Assembly: GCA_029207755.1 (NCBI GenBank)
Contig: JARCOQ010000008.1
Coordinates: forward strand, 28,199,021-28,263,020
Reading direction: 5' to 3'
Length of the DNA: 64,000 bases
From: Chamaea fasciata
Lineage: Eukaryota; Chordata; Aves; Passeriformes; Sylviidae
A program made the translations under genes and the position numbers. Each line of letters opens with the position of its first letter. Position 1 is the first letter of the stretch. Shown piece by piece: positions 26,301 to 38,300 of this stretch. Below the pieces are notes generated by a model that was given only the letters and a program-made list of their open reading frames with translations, was not told the origin of the DNA and searched no databases.

Positions 26301-29300
26301 AGTGTGACCTTAAATCTGTAGAAACCAGAGGCAATTAAGAGCTCAGAGGCAGCATCCGAGTTTCATGGTTTAATGAGTGATCACATCTCTGCTGAACAGT
26401 GGCAACAGCCTGAAGCCAGTGTGATGTAAAACCTCCTAGTTCACACCTCAGTGCTGGAGACATTGGCAAAGCTCCTGTGAGAGGCTGAGCATGTGCAGGT
26501 GCCTCAAACGTGTGCTTACACAGAAGCCAACATTTTCATCTTTAAAATCTTGCATCTATTAAAGCTCACCTTCCTCTGATTTGGCAGTACTGGGCCTTGA
26601 AGTAGGAGAGGAGGAACCATATCTCATCTATTCTGTGCTGCAGGTTTCATTTCATATGGAGCCAGTGGTAATGCTGTCTTATAAAACTGCCTAATCTTGA
26701 CACTTCAGTGCCCTAAGCCAAAAAATATCTTTTCTGGGTTTTTTTCTAAAGAAAAACCTTTCTAAAAAGTCTAGTCAAAAAACAACTCAGGTGCTCTCTG
26801 GCTCTTGAAAGCTAAGCTTGAAAACAGATGTTAATTTTCAAAGCATTTACTGAACTAATAACACTGCTGGCAAGAAATATTTTCTGGCATAGCACCAATC
26901 AGGGCAGAGGATGAAAGTTAAAACCCCCATTGCCCTTCACAGTTTTTGTATTTTTTATCAACTCTTGCCTGCTCTTGGCAGCTTTATTTCAGAACCCTGT
27001 TAGATCTTTCCCCCCTCCTCTTCTTGTTCTCTCATCCCTCTCTCCCTTCCCCTCTCCCACCCCAAACAAGGTCAAAGAACAAGAAATCCATCCATAAAAA
27101 TCCTCCTATTCTATATTATTCTGCTATGTTTTAAACCACCTACTACCTCACCATTCTTTATCCAAAAGAATGATTATATGTAAAATCATGAGAAGAAAAA
27201 AAAAATCAAATGGAAGATTGCTGTTACTGCTGCAAAAGGGGCAAGTAATTTCTACTAAAGAAATCCTCAAAACCCCAACAATTCTCAGCATCTATTTGTG
27301 TTTCAGGATTTTAACAGAAATAAAGACACCTTCCACTTTCAGATCTCCAGCTTTTTAATAGAACTCATCTTTAAACATCCCACTCCCTCTCTGCAGAAAG
27401 AAATCTCAATGCCATATGAAGTCAATTAAAGGAAATTTGAGGGTTGAAGCGGATGTAGGATGACCAGATGTCCCTATTTTTCAAACCATGCTGTTTTCAT
27501 ATGTCTTAAGATTGAATAATCTGTTTTTCATCCCCTTCTTAGAAGCTGTTCCTGCCTCTTTTGCCATCAGAGCAGTGCTGAGAAATCCATCCCACTGGCA
27601 TGTTTTCCATTTGCCACTGACGGAAAAAGCCTGCCTGGGGAAGGCTTTGCTCAGCCCACAGCGCAACACAGGGGCAGGAATGACTGCACACCTTTTGGGC
27701 AACACAGCCCATAACTGGAAAGAGAGATGCCAGTTAAAACATGAGTATTGCTGGATTTTTGGTGCCAAGGGCAGCACTAATCTCCAGGGATGAGTCAAGA
27801 GGCAGCTGTCCTTAATGGAATGAATGTTTATGGAGAAGATAAAGTAGATAAAAACTGTATTGACCCAATATTTACCAAAATGCTGGCTGCCCCCACCCTG
27901 ATTAAATAGTGCTTACACTACTGCATCATCTTCCCTTGAGTCATGACATGATGTAGTCTAAGGGTGGTGGGGTAGCAGGGACACAAACACGGCTATGTTT
28001 GGGCACCCTACAGAAGGACATTTAGCTTCCATGCTGCCAAAGCTGAGCTTCAGGCTCCCGTGGGCAGGCAGCACTTGGGCACAAGCTGAGCTGCCTGTGC
28101 TGTTCCAGCACCTGCTGGCTGCCAAAGGATGACGCGCTGCTCTCACCTGCCCAGCAGACAGACTGTGCTGCAGACAGGTCACAGACCCACAGAACAAGGC
28201 AAACAAGCCTTGCCTGGAGCCAGGCTCAGCCCTGTCCTTACAAGCGTTGCTCTGAAGGAGCTCTGCTTGGTTTTGGCAACGTGGCCTTGGAACCCAAACT
28301 TTGAAAAACCGTGAGCTTATTGATTTTTTTAGTCTGCTGTTCAGCTACCTGACAACTATCTCTGCCTTACTCACCTCCTCCTGATGGGTCACTACTCACT
28401 GTACTGAGGGAAACCAAGGCTCAGTGTAGTGTACAGTAATTTGGGGTGCACATCTTCCAAGAGCCTTGGTTGAGGGCCCTTTGCTCAGAGCCTTTGGGTT
28501 TCTTCATTTTACACTGACTTCAAGCTGGACCTCACAAACCTCACTTTGGCTGAGATAAAATGACATGGTCACAAGGAAGGAGCTACATTGTGGACAGACA
28601 CAACTCTTGTTTCCTTAAGAAGCACAAAGATGCTGAGGTACCTTGAACAATTTGCAACCTCAATCCTGGCCCCTTCACAGCTGCGACCTCCACAGCGAGG
28701 ACGAGGGCTGTCACATGAACGTGACCTACACATACAGGAGCCTGTGCTCTCCCCATCTGAATGCTCACACAGTTGCCAAGGGGACCAAGGCCCCAATCTT
28801 CCATTTGTTGTCAGGTTTTTCACCTATTTTTAAGAGAAAAAAAAAAAAAGTCATTAATAGCAAGTTTACATTTCTGGAGACAGGCCCACAATAGAAATGC
28901 CAAACAAAGCTGCCAGGGGGATTAGGATGCATCCTAGATGGGAGCTGCCTGTGCTTGTGAGCAGGATTCAAAACAGAGGGTTGTTTTCAGACAATGCCAC
29001 ATCAATATTTACCCTCCAAATTCCACACTGCATACCTAACATGTGCACACAGGCACCGAGCCGACCCAGCCAGCACCACACCAGGAGCAAGCATCCATCC
29101 GCCACACCACACAACCACCACACTCTGTTCCACACTGCACAGCTTCAGTCTTTCAAGCAACACCATGGCCAGTACTGACTGATCCCACTCTATCATATTC
29201 CAGCCTCTGCAGGGCTTCCTGCAGAGTGTTTTCCAAATTGGTGTTCATATAACCATAGTGACCAGCTGAGGCCGGGGCCTTACTGAGCCTGGCCCTGTCC

Positions 29301-32300
29301 AAACCTGCAGCAAGAGCTGTCTCCCTTTCTAAACTGAGCTGTAGCCTAAATGGCCATGTGGATGAAGAACAAAAAGTGAAGGAGACGATGGTGACTAGCA
29401 TTAATGCAGAGGATCATATAGTCACCTAAAGAGCAAGAATTCATCTCAAGATGATTTATACACCAGACCATGCTGCTTTCTGTTCCCTCTGCCCTTTGTT
29501 TCATGCCTGCACAGCCCTGAACAGGCTGGGACTTGACAGCTTTCTGCACACTGTAATGAAGGAAAAATACAGTAGTCCTGGCAGACCAAGAACACAAGAA
29601 ACAGAACTATTTCAGGGCTGGTGACAACCCTCCAGTACACAGGGTGTCAGAGCTTGCTCTCCTGTGCCCTGTTTTAACCAGTGCTTCTAGCAAAGCCCTA
29701 TGCTGAGGGCTGGGGACCAGGTTGCTGGGGCCCTTGCCCCTAAGGCTGTCTGGAGAGGATGTGTGCTACCTGCTTCTCCTGGAATCACTCCTGGCCACTA
29801 CTGCCTTCTTGTGCCCACTCCACCACTACCGCAAAATCCTGCAGCCCAAGACCATGTCTTGAAAGCTGCCCTGAACACCCCTGTCCTGGCATCCCCTCTG
29901 CTACTGACTTGAGAAACATGACACAGAAAGGGATTGCTGCTGGCCCTGCCTGTGTACGGCTACTCCCCTGTAACAGCACAGCACCATGATGTGCTCCTGC
30001 CCCGGTGGCTCCCTCCATGCTCCCCACCTCATGCCCCATCCCAAAGTTCCAGGCCTTGCAGGCAGATGGCACAGATGGTGGCTGCCTGCAAGTGGCTCAT
30101 GCCTGTGGGGTGACCCATGTGGTGGTGGGGTGCTCAGCAGCTTTGGTAAAGCCGCTGGCAAAGGCAGCACTGGATTTGGCCTCGGTGTTGCACACAATGA
30201 AGGGTGAAGGAAGGAAGAGGCTCGGCCCCTGGCAAGCAGCCCTGGCCCCAAATCTGAGCCAGCTACCCTGACAATTCTCACTGTGCCATGCTTCACTGAG
30301 ATCTGCTGCCAGCAGGAAAAGTCCCCCTGGGCTGCCCCAGAGGGAGAATGGTTGTTCCTGCTTTACAGACAAGGAAACCGAGGCACAGAGCAGCTGTGAG
30401 CCTGCTCAGGAGTCACGCAGGGAGCCAACCACAGCCATGGGGAAGAGTGCTTTCCAACACTCATCCTCTGAAACATGCTGCTCTGTGCTTATTCTTGAAG
30501 ATTAGCACTATGTTTAACACTCAGAATGTACCTCTGGTGGGTTGTCATCTTCCCCTCTCACCCATCTACAGCAACATCAAAAATATGCAGCAGTGGCATG
30601 GAAGCAACTTAGATCTGATACTGCACTCATCAGGCTGCAGCTGGGGGTTTCAGGCATCTGCTGTAAGCCTTTGTTTGCAATGGATTATCATGTAGTTGTA
30701 AAAATTTGCTCTGGGCTGCAGGTTACAAGGCAAGATGCCCACAGTGGAGATCACTGAGATTTGTTGTTGTTGAATTTGCTCTTTTAAACATTGTTTTAAA
30801 ATCAATACAGTTAGGTTTCTAGAAGTTGGAGGGAGAGAGTCAAAATAAGTACTTTGAGATATTTAATACTAGATTTTTATCTCCTTTTTCCTCCTGCCTT
30901 ACAAAAGTCATAATCCAAGTATTGGATCATTTCTACTCATTTCTGAGCCAGAAAGCCTTGTTGATTCCAGCAGGGAGTTCTGTTCAGAAATCAATGGTAT
31001 GATATGGCCCATGGCATCAATTAAAAAAAAAAACCTAACAAATAATTATTGGCTCATAAGTGATACTGGGAAACAACCCAAAAATTAAACAAATAAGCAA
31101 CCATAACCAAAATGCTGAGATTTATAAACATGTCACACTGTGAGTGTGGGAAGTTTTTATGCTTAAGAAATTACATATGGATTATTATTACATCTTTAAA
31201 TTCACAAAAATACCTTCAAAAGAGCAAACTTGGGAAGTAGGATAAAACCCCATATGCACTGATCTCTTCCAGGAATACCTTTACAAGGCAAGTCCTTTGA
31301 AGCCTATACAGTGCCCATCAGACAGAGAGGACATCTTTAAAAGCACATCTGATCAAATGCCCTTCTCTCACAATATTGCCAATTCTGGAATTCTTGTCTT
31401 TTCTAAACCATCATACTCACACCAAAGGCTGCATAGTTTTCTCTCTTCCTTGTAGAATCTAAAAGCCCAAGTGCAGGATCTAAAAATTCAGACTGACCAC
31501 CCCTAATTCCTGCTACAAGAATATTTTCCGTGTTTGTTCTGATTTTACAGGTAAGACTGGAAACATTCCTTGTTCTTTCAATTAATCTATTCTTTCTCTT
31601 AGGATTCAGATATCAATTGGTTATAATTTTGCCAAGCTTTAATTACTTAATCTGGAAATTTCCATGCTAGCTGTTTGATGAGAGGTGAAAATTCTTGCAA
31701 AGTTTCAGTCAAACTACCTAAAACCATTTATAAAATCAAATCTAGAGGAAAAAACTATCCATGAGTAGCAATATTTTCCATGAAACAAACTAGTGTTCAG
31801 AACACGGAACTGAACTTTATGTCCTCGTAACACCTTTTTGCAATTCCCGTGAAAAGCCATTCCAAAACTTACCAGGGTATAAAATCCTTGGGACATGGTA
31901 AAAATTCAGTATTCAGAGATTGATAGATTTTAATCCCAGCACCCAAAGACTTTTCTGTGCACTGGAAATGCTTCAGTGTGGGCCTGAGCAGGATCACCCT
32001 GGGCACTGCAGCTCTGAGCAGCTGAGTCCACATGAATTGACAGCAGGGCACAAGACACCCAAAGACAGAATGGGGAAACTGCCACTGATTAGCAAGAAAA
32101 TGAGGTAGCATGGAACAGATGCAATATGACTAAGATAGGGGTTTGCAGGAAACACAGAGAGGGACTGAGATAAAAACCTGGAAGGAAAATCGTTGGTTGG
32201 CTCAGGATAAGGAGGACGGTACACTTTACTGGGAATACTCAATTCCTGACTTGCCAAACACCCTCAACAGTGACACCGTGAGTTTGGCTAATAGGTTATT

Positions 32301-35300
32301 AGTTAAAGTTCCTTTCCTGTTGGTGGCTCATGTTGGCATCAGTAAGATATCACAAAGTAGGATGTGTCTGTTCTTCTAAAATCAAAGTGCACCTCCCTCC
32401 CTTCTCCCAAGCCTCACTCCCTTCTTCCAAGAAAACACGTACAATCCTGTATCAGGACTCCCTGATAAAGCATGGGCACGTACACGGAAGAGCAGTTTAG
32501 TTTGTGGAATTTGTTTGTGTTACCATTTCTTAATGTTAAAATGGTTGACATTGCAACCTCAGTAATGAACTCTTAGGAGATTAACCATGTTATCTAGTAA
32601 TAACGTACAGTAACCATTATCCAATGTATTATGTTAGCACTGCATGATTAAGCCTCTATCTAAAGTCCCCTTAATATTAAAGCTGAGAGTGGGAATCCAC
32701 GGCACAATGGAGTGCTGTACAAAGATGTTCAGACCAGTTCTGAACAAGCCTGTTTGCTCAAGAGCAGCAGTCAAGTTGTGTTAGTGTTGTGGTTGACTCA
32801 CACAAATGCCTGGCCCATGTAGGATATAATTCAATAATATGCCAGTTCTGGCTTTAAAAGTTGCTGAATGCCAGTCTCTCAGCTGTGCCAGGACATCTGT
32901 TTGTGGGCTAGGCTGCAGAACTCACTGACATTAACTGGGTTAGGAAAAGTTTATTTGGGAGGGGTTCTTTTAATCTACACCATTTCACACTTGACTGTGA
33001 TCTCACATACAGCTGTACCAGCACAGCTGAGTGCCTGGTGCTCAGCCCAGAAAAGTAGGGTGGGAAAAGCCAGGACTTCTTATGATAATAACCCATCCAA
33101 CTAAACTAACAGACAGGTCTTTTGCAGGAACAAAGTTTGGTATTGGGTCACTACATTCCCCTTCCCTTTCAGTGCTCATCTGCACATGCTGTTCGAGACC
33201 CTTGCTTCTGTTGACCGTGACCTTTGTCCAGCACTGAATACAAGGAAATACTTGGATATTGCTGATGTAGGTGCTTAAATGAACCATCCCACTCCAAGCC
33301 AGTGTGAATTCATTCCAGTGAGTGGCAGGGGTTAAAGAAAAAGCAAGCACTTGCATGTGGATTTTAAACAGCTTGGCAGCCTGTCAGTGAAAGAGCACAA
33401 GGCTGATATATGTAAGAGAATAGGAGCATCTACACAGAAAATAAACTATAATGGAATGTTAAAATAAATGTAAAACTAGCACCCCAAGAACAGCCAAAGC
33501 TCCTGAATATTCTGTGCTGGATTTTTATGACCTTGAAACAATGATCTGGAGTAGTTTATTCCCTAGTGCGCACCACAGCAGACATGTTCAAACTAGAGGA
33601 TTAACACCTCACACACCTATCAACAGACACAGGCATTAAGCAGGACGAGATAACAGCATGGGCAATCAAGAAGCACTGCATCCCAGTTCAACACAGGAGG
33701 GTTATAAACACACAAGCCTCTGAATCCAGCAGTGAAAAACTTAAGCCTGCCAAGCTGAGGATGGATTGAAGTAATGACTAATATTTCCTGGGAAAATATC
33801 TGAGGAGTAAGGAAGATAAGGAGAATAAACATCCCAGCACCTCCAGACAGAAATAGCGTACTGAAGATATAACCCATCCAGTCCTCTCTCCCTATCTACT
33901 GGACTTAGCAGTATTAACATGCTAATTGACGTTAGATAATAACAATGAACATTAATGACAATTTCTCCTCCACCTTCAATTTATTTAACAAGGCTGGTTT
34001 TTCATCCCTAGCCATCTCGGAGGTACAGTTCAAGCAGCAGGAATTATACTCGGCCAGACAGCTTCTGCCAGGCACTGGATATTGTCATCAGAGAAGGGTG
34101 GGTGGCTGGGAAGGGAGCTGGAGAGTCAACTCCAACTGATTCAAGAAGAGACACTTCTTTTCTATATCCATCTCTTGGAGACCAGGGCCAGGAAAAAAGG
34201 CCATCTCTTTGCAATATCATGTAGATTTGGTCTCAGGTCTGCTGGAGAGACATTAGAACAGACAGACTCTTCAGGCTGCCACAGACTCACCTTTCCTTCT
34301 CCCTTCTACACACACACACACATCAGTATATACAAAATATTTCCACCCCATCCACTTACTGGGCACTCAGTAATATTTTGGGTCCAGAGGCTCATGTCAG
34401 AGCTGTCCTCAATGGTGGTGCATCGCTTCTGCTTGCTATCCCAGCCACAATAAGGGTCTCTGGCTCCCAGGCATTCCCTGCATGGGCAAAGACAAAATAT
34501 TAAAGCCCTTTAAGACTCTCTAGCTCTAAAGACATCTATTCAAGTGTAGTCCTTGTATATGACAGCTGTCAACCGCACCAAGGCTCAGCAGAAGAAACAA
34601 TTTCTTTAAGCAGAGGTTTACCTGCTTGGAAAGAGGAAAAGTGAATAGAAGGGTGATAGGACACAAAGCAAATATCACCTCATAGAAGCTGTAGATTAAA
34701 AATCAGTTCACTCCTCTCCAAGGCCTAGGGAAAGAAAATGACTTTACAAATTTTAGTCAAAGAACACTTGTCATTGAGATATCTTTGTGCCCCCATGTAA
34801 TCACACAGCAGGCCAAATCTCACACAAAGCAACCTCTGTGACTATGTTTTTTGACACTGTGTCCATCCAAAGGGGTTAGACAAGCAGAATTAGCCAATGG
34901 ACCGGTAATAAAGGCTTTCTATTAGTCTTGGCCTTTGCTGGAACAATGGTTTCATTTATAATCCCAGCATCAAGATGTCAGTTTGGAAAAGTCACAGCAG
35001 AACATTATTTCTAAGCTTTTGGCTGCTTTGAACACTGCCGTATTCATTTTCCTCCTGAATCCATATTTACAGGCTAAGTGTGTGTTCCCAACATGTGAGC
35101 TGCTGAAGAAAAGTATCTAGGGCTGTTACTGCCACTAAACAGAGAAGATCAGTCACAGAAGTAGTCTGTACCAATAAAATTCAGCTGTATTGGTCGTTCC
35201 CATGAGTTGCTTTCAAATTGTTAATTTTCATTAAGAAAACATAAAGGTACAAGCCACATCGTGCATGTATTAGTGAAAGACAAAGAGAGGACTAAACCTA

Positions 35301-38300
35301 AAAAGATTCACAACACTATTTTTAATCCCTATGATCCATTCTCTTCTAGCACACAAAAGGCTGGTAAGATCTTTCAAAAAATCCCAAATGACTTGAAAAC
35401 TGCCAATTAGACAGCAGCAAGGGACTGAGGGGAAAGATTCAGTTCAAGAAGCCAAACAGGAGAGTAATAAAATGTATTCTAAGGCAAGGTATCAGTATGA
35501 TTAACGAAACATTGAAAAAAAAATAACAAACCCTCAAATGCAATGAGATGTTATTAACTGTTCCCTCCCAGAAATCTTTGAAATCCTATTAGCCTGTAAT
35601 CAGCTGCAAATGAAAAAGCAAGTCCCTCACACACAGCTGAGAACACTCTATTAGTCTGTACTGACTCCACAGTGATTTGTCTCAAAGCAACCCCAGATTG
35701 TTTTGATGTCTGGTACCCATCGCTTTATATATATCTATACACACACGCATTTATATTTTAATTATGAGTTTTCAGTTTGCCCCACTCCTACATTTCCGCT
35801 GCTTAAGATTTCACACACAGAGTTGTAAGGAACATAACTTCTTTTTCATGCTTTAGGAAGGTAGTTACAATGATGTCTCTACTGTATTTTTGCTTCAGTT
35901 GCTTCAGCATGCCCAAGGAAAAGGCAAAGATGATTCTACCCCAGCCCCAGGCAACAGAACATCAAATATTGACCTAGAAAATGACTTGGGATCCTCAGTC
36001 CAAGGACACAGAAGGGATATGTGCTGCTTTGCTTGTTACTTTGGTTAAAGACCCCTGTCCTGCTGTTTCGGCAATCCACGAAGTGGGGCTGCTGCCACAT
36101 CCAGAGCTGCCTTTGCTGTCCCTCAGCAAGGACAGCACCCAATTCAATACAGAGCAGACCCTGGGGCATCTGCCCACACTCTTGACAACTTGGCACTTCA
36201 GGAGCAAACCGGGCAGTTTCTAAAATGTAGAAAAAGAGAAGAGAAGAGGGCGCAGGGGGGAAGGCCCTGCTTTTCGTCAGAGAGCCTTTTGGTCAGGATT
36301 TCAGACCCTGACACCACATACACTATTGTTTCCAATTGCATGAAGCCATTTCACAGGGCACCCAGCGAGTTAAGAGAGGTCATTGTAATTCATAACAAGG
36401 AAGGCTGTTGGGAGCATCACCCTATTATGATACACATTTTCTCTGAATTTAATTTATGGGAAAACATGTGCTGCATAAATTCAGGAAATAATCTCCATAT
36501 GTTCTGTGCTGCAGCCCTCAGCTACTCCGCAGGCTGCAGCATACCCCAGTTAGGCGCTGACCGCTTTGCTGGCACTACCATAATGTATGTCATGGAGCTA
36601 ATGTGCTGCTCTTGGCCGGGAGCGGCGGGCCCTGGATCCCTAACAGAGCACTCACTGAATCACAGCCCGCGCTCCCCTGCCACTGCGTGACCCCCGGCTG
36701 ACGGCCCATCAGGAACCGAGGGCACCGCCGCCAGCGGGCACTGGGGATGGGATCTAGGAAACGCCTGGCACGGCGGGCACTGGGGACGGGCTCTGGGAAA
36801 CGCCTGGCACGGCGGGCACTGGGGATGGGATCTGGGAAACGCCTGGCACGGCGGGCACTGGGGACAGGCTCTGGGAAACGCCTGGCACGGCGGGCTCTGG
36901 GGATGGGATCTGGGAAACGCCTGGCACAGCGGGCACTGGGGACGGGCTCTGGGAAACGCCTGGCACGGCGGGCTCTGGGGATGGGATCTGGGAAACGCCT
37001 GGCATGGCGGGCACTGGGGACGGGCCCTGGGAAACGCCTGGCACGGCGGGCACTGGGGATGGGATCTGGGAAACGCCTGGCACGGCGGGCACTGGGGACA
37101 GGCTCTGGGAAACGCCTGGCACGGCGGGCTCTGGGGATGGGATCTGGGAAACGCCTGGCACAGCGGGCACTGGGGACGGGCTCTGGGAAACGCCTGGCAC
37201 GGCGGGCTCTGGGGATGGGATCTGGGAAACGCCTGGCACGGCGGGCACTGGGGACGGGCTCTGGGAAACGCCTGGCACGGCGGGCACTGGGGATGGGATC
37301 TGGGAAACGCCTGGCACGGCGGGCACTGGTGAGGGGATCTGGGAAACGCCTGGCACAGCGGACACTGGTGAGGGGATCTGGGAAACGCCTGGCACAGTGG
37401 GCACTGGGGATGGGATCTGGGAAACGCCTGGCACGGCACCTGTTGGCCCGGAGCTGCAGCTAGCCCCGTGCTCTGTATCCGGGGTGTAAAGAGTTCCTAC
37501 CCGGCCCGGGCTCTGCTGGGCTGTCAAAACACGCATTCTGTAATTTAACAACCATCACAGCCCAGGACTTCTCCTCATCTCGTGGCAGGCCCTCAAAACC
37601 ATTTGAAATCTAAAAACAAAATAGCTATGCTGTCGGCCTCCCTTCAGGACTCAGAGCACACTCATCTGCCTCAGCTCTGGTGAGAAACCTATTATATCAG
37701 TTGACAGCAATACACTTAGGGGTGAGGAGAAATGTATTTACTTACACAAAATTTAGCCCATTTTTTTCCCTTTTTAAGCAGGAAAAGCATTGCAATGTAC
37801 ATAATGCAAGAAATTTACATTTCTGGCAAGTATTTCCAGTGAACACTTCAAAAGCCACCCTAATTTATATCCTTACAGTATCTTTAGTATATATATATGC
37901 CTATTTATGCCATTAAAAGATAAAACCACATCAGCAAACACGTACCAAAAGACAAATAGATGCAAGCAGACATGCACACCCAAATCAAAATGCTTCAGAA
38001 GTACTGTCATTCTTAGTAGATCAGGCACCATGGTGTGGAAAATGCAAAGATATCACAGCATTTCCCTGTGCTCATAACACAAAATAAATTGAAATGTTTA
38101 CATGTAAATACCATTTTGTATTATGATACTACTGAAAAATCTCACAGAGGCCACAGGGCCTGCAGTCTTGCAGGGCAGTATATACATACTGTGAAATAAG
38201 ATACAAAGGAGTTTACACACAACAATGAAATTCTGATGTTTTAAAGGCAATGGGACTTCTGCCACTGGCTCAGTTGCCCAGTTTTTATATTGTACATAAA

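Noticed and set aside
28400..28450. MIR-like gagggaaaccaaggctcag block
   Set aside because: Similarity is confined to about 20 bases and could be chance.
36190..36690. 166-codon plus-strand open frame
   Set aside because: No recognisable domain, ordinary composition and no supporting splice context; taken as chance.
36738..37439. CRISPR-like array
   Set aside because: Units are contiguous with no unique spacers, and the host is a vertebrate. It is a minisatellite.
36747..37463. Open frames of 160-265 codons with 13-residue periodicity on both strands
   Set aside because: They follow from a stop-free 39-bp repeat unit, occur in several frames at once, and match no known protein.
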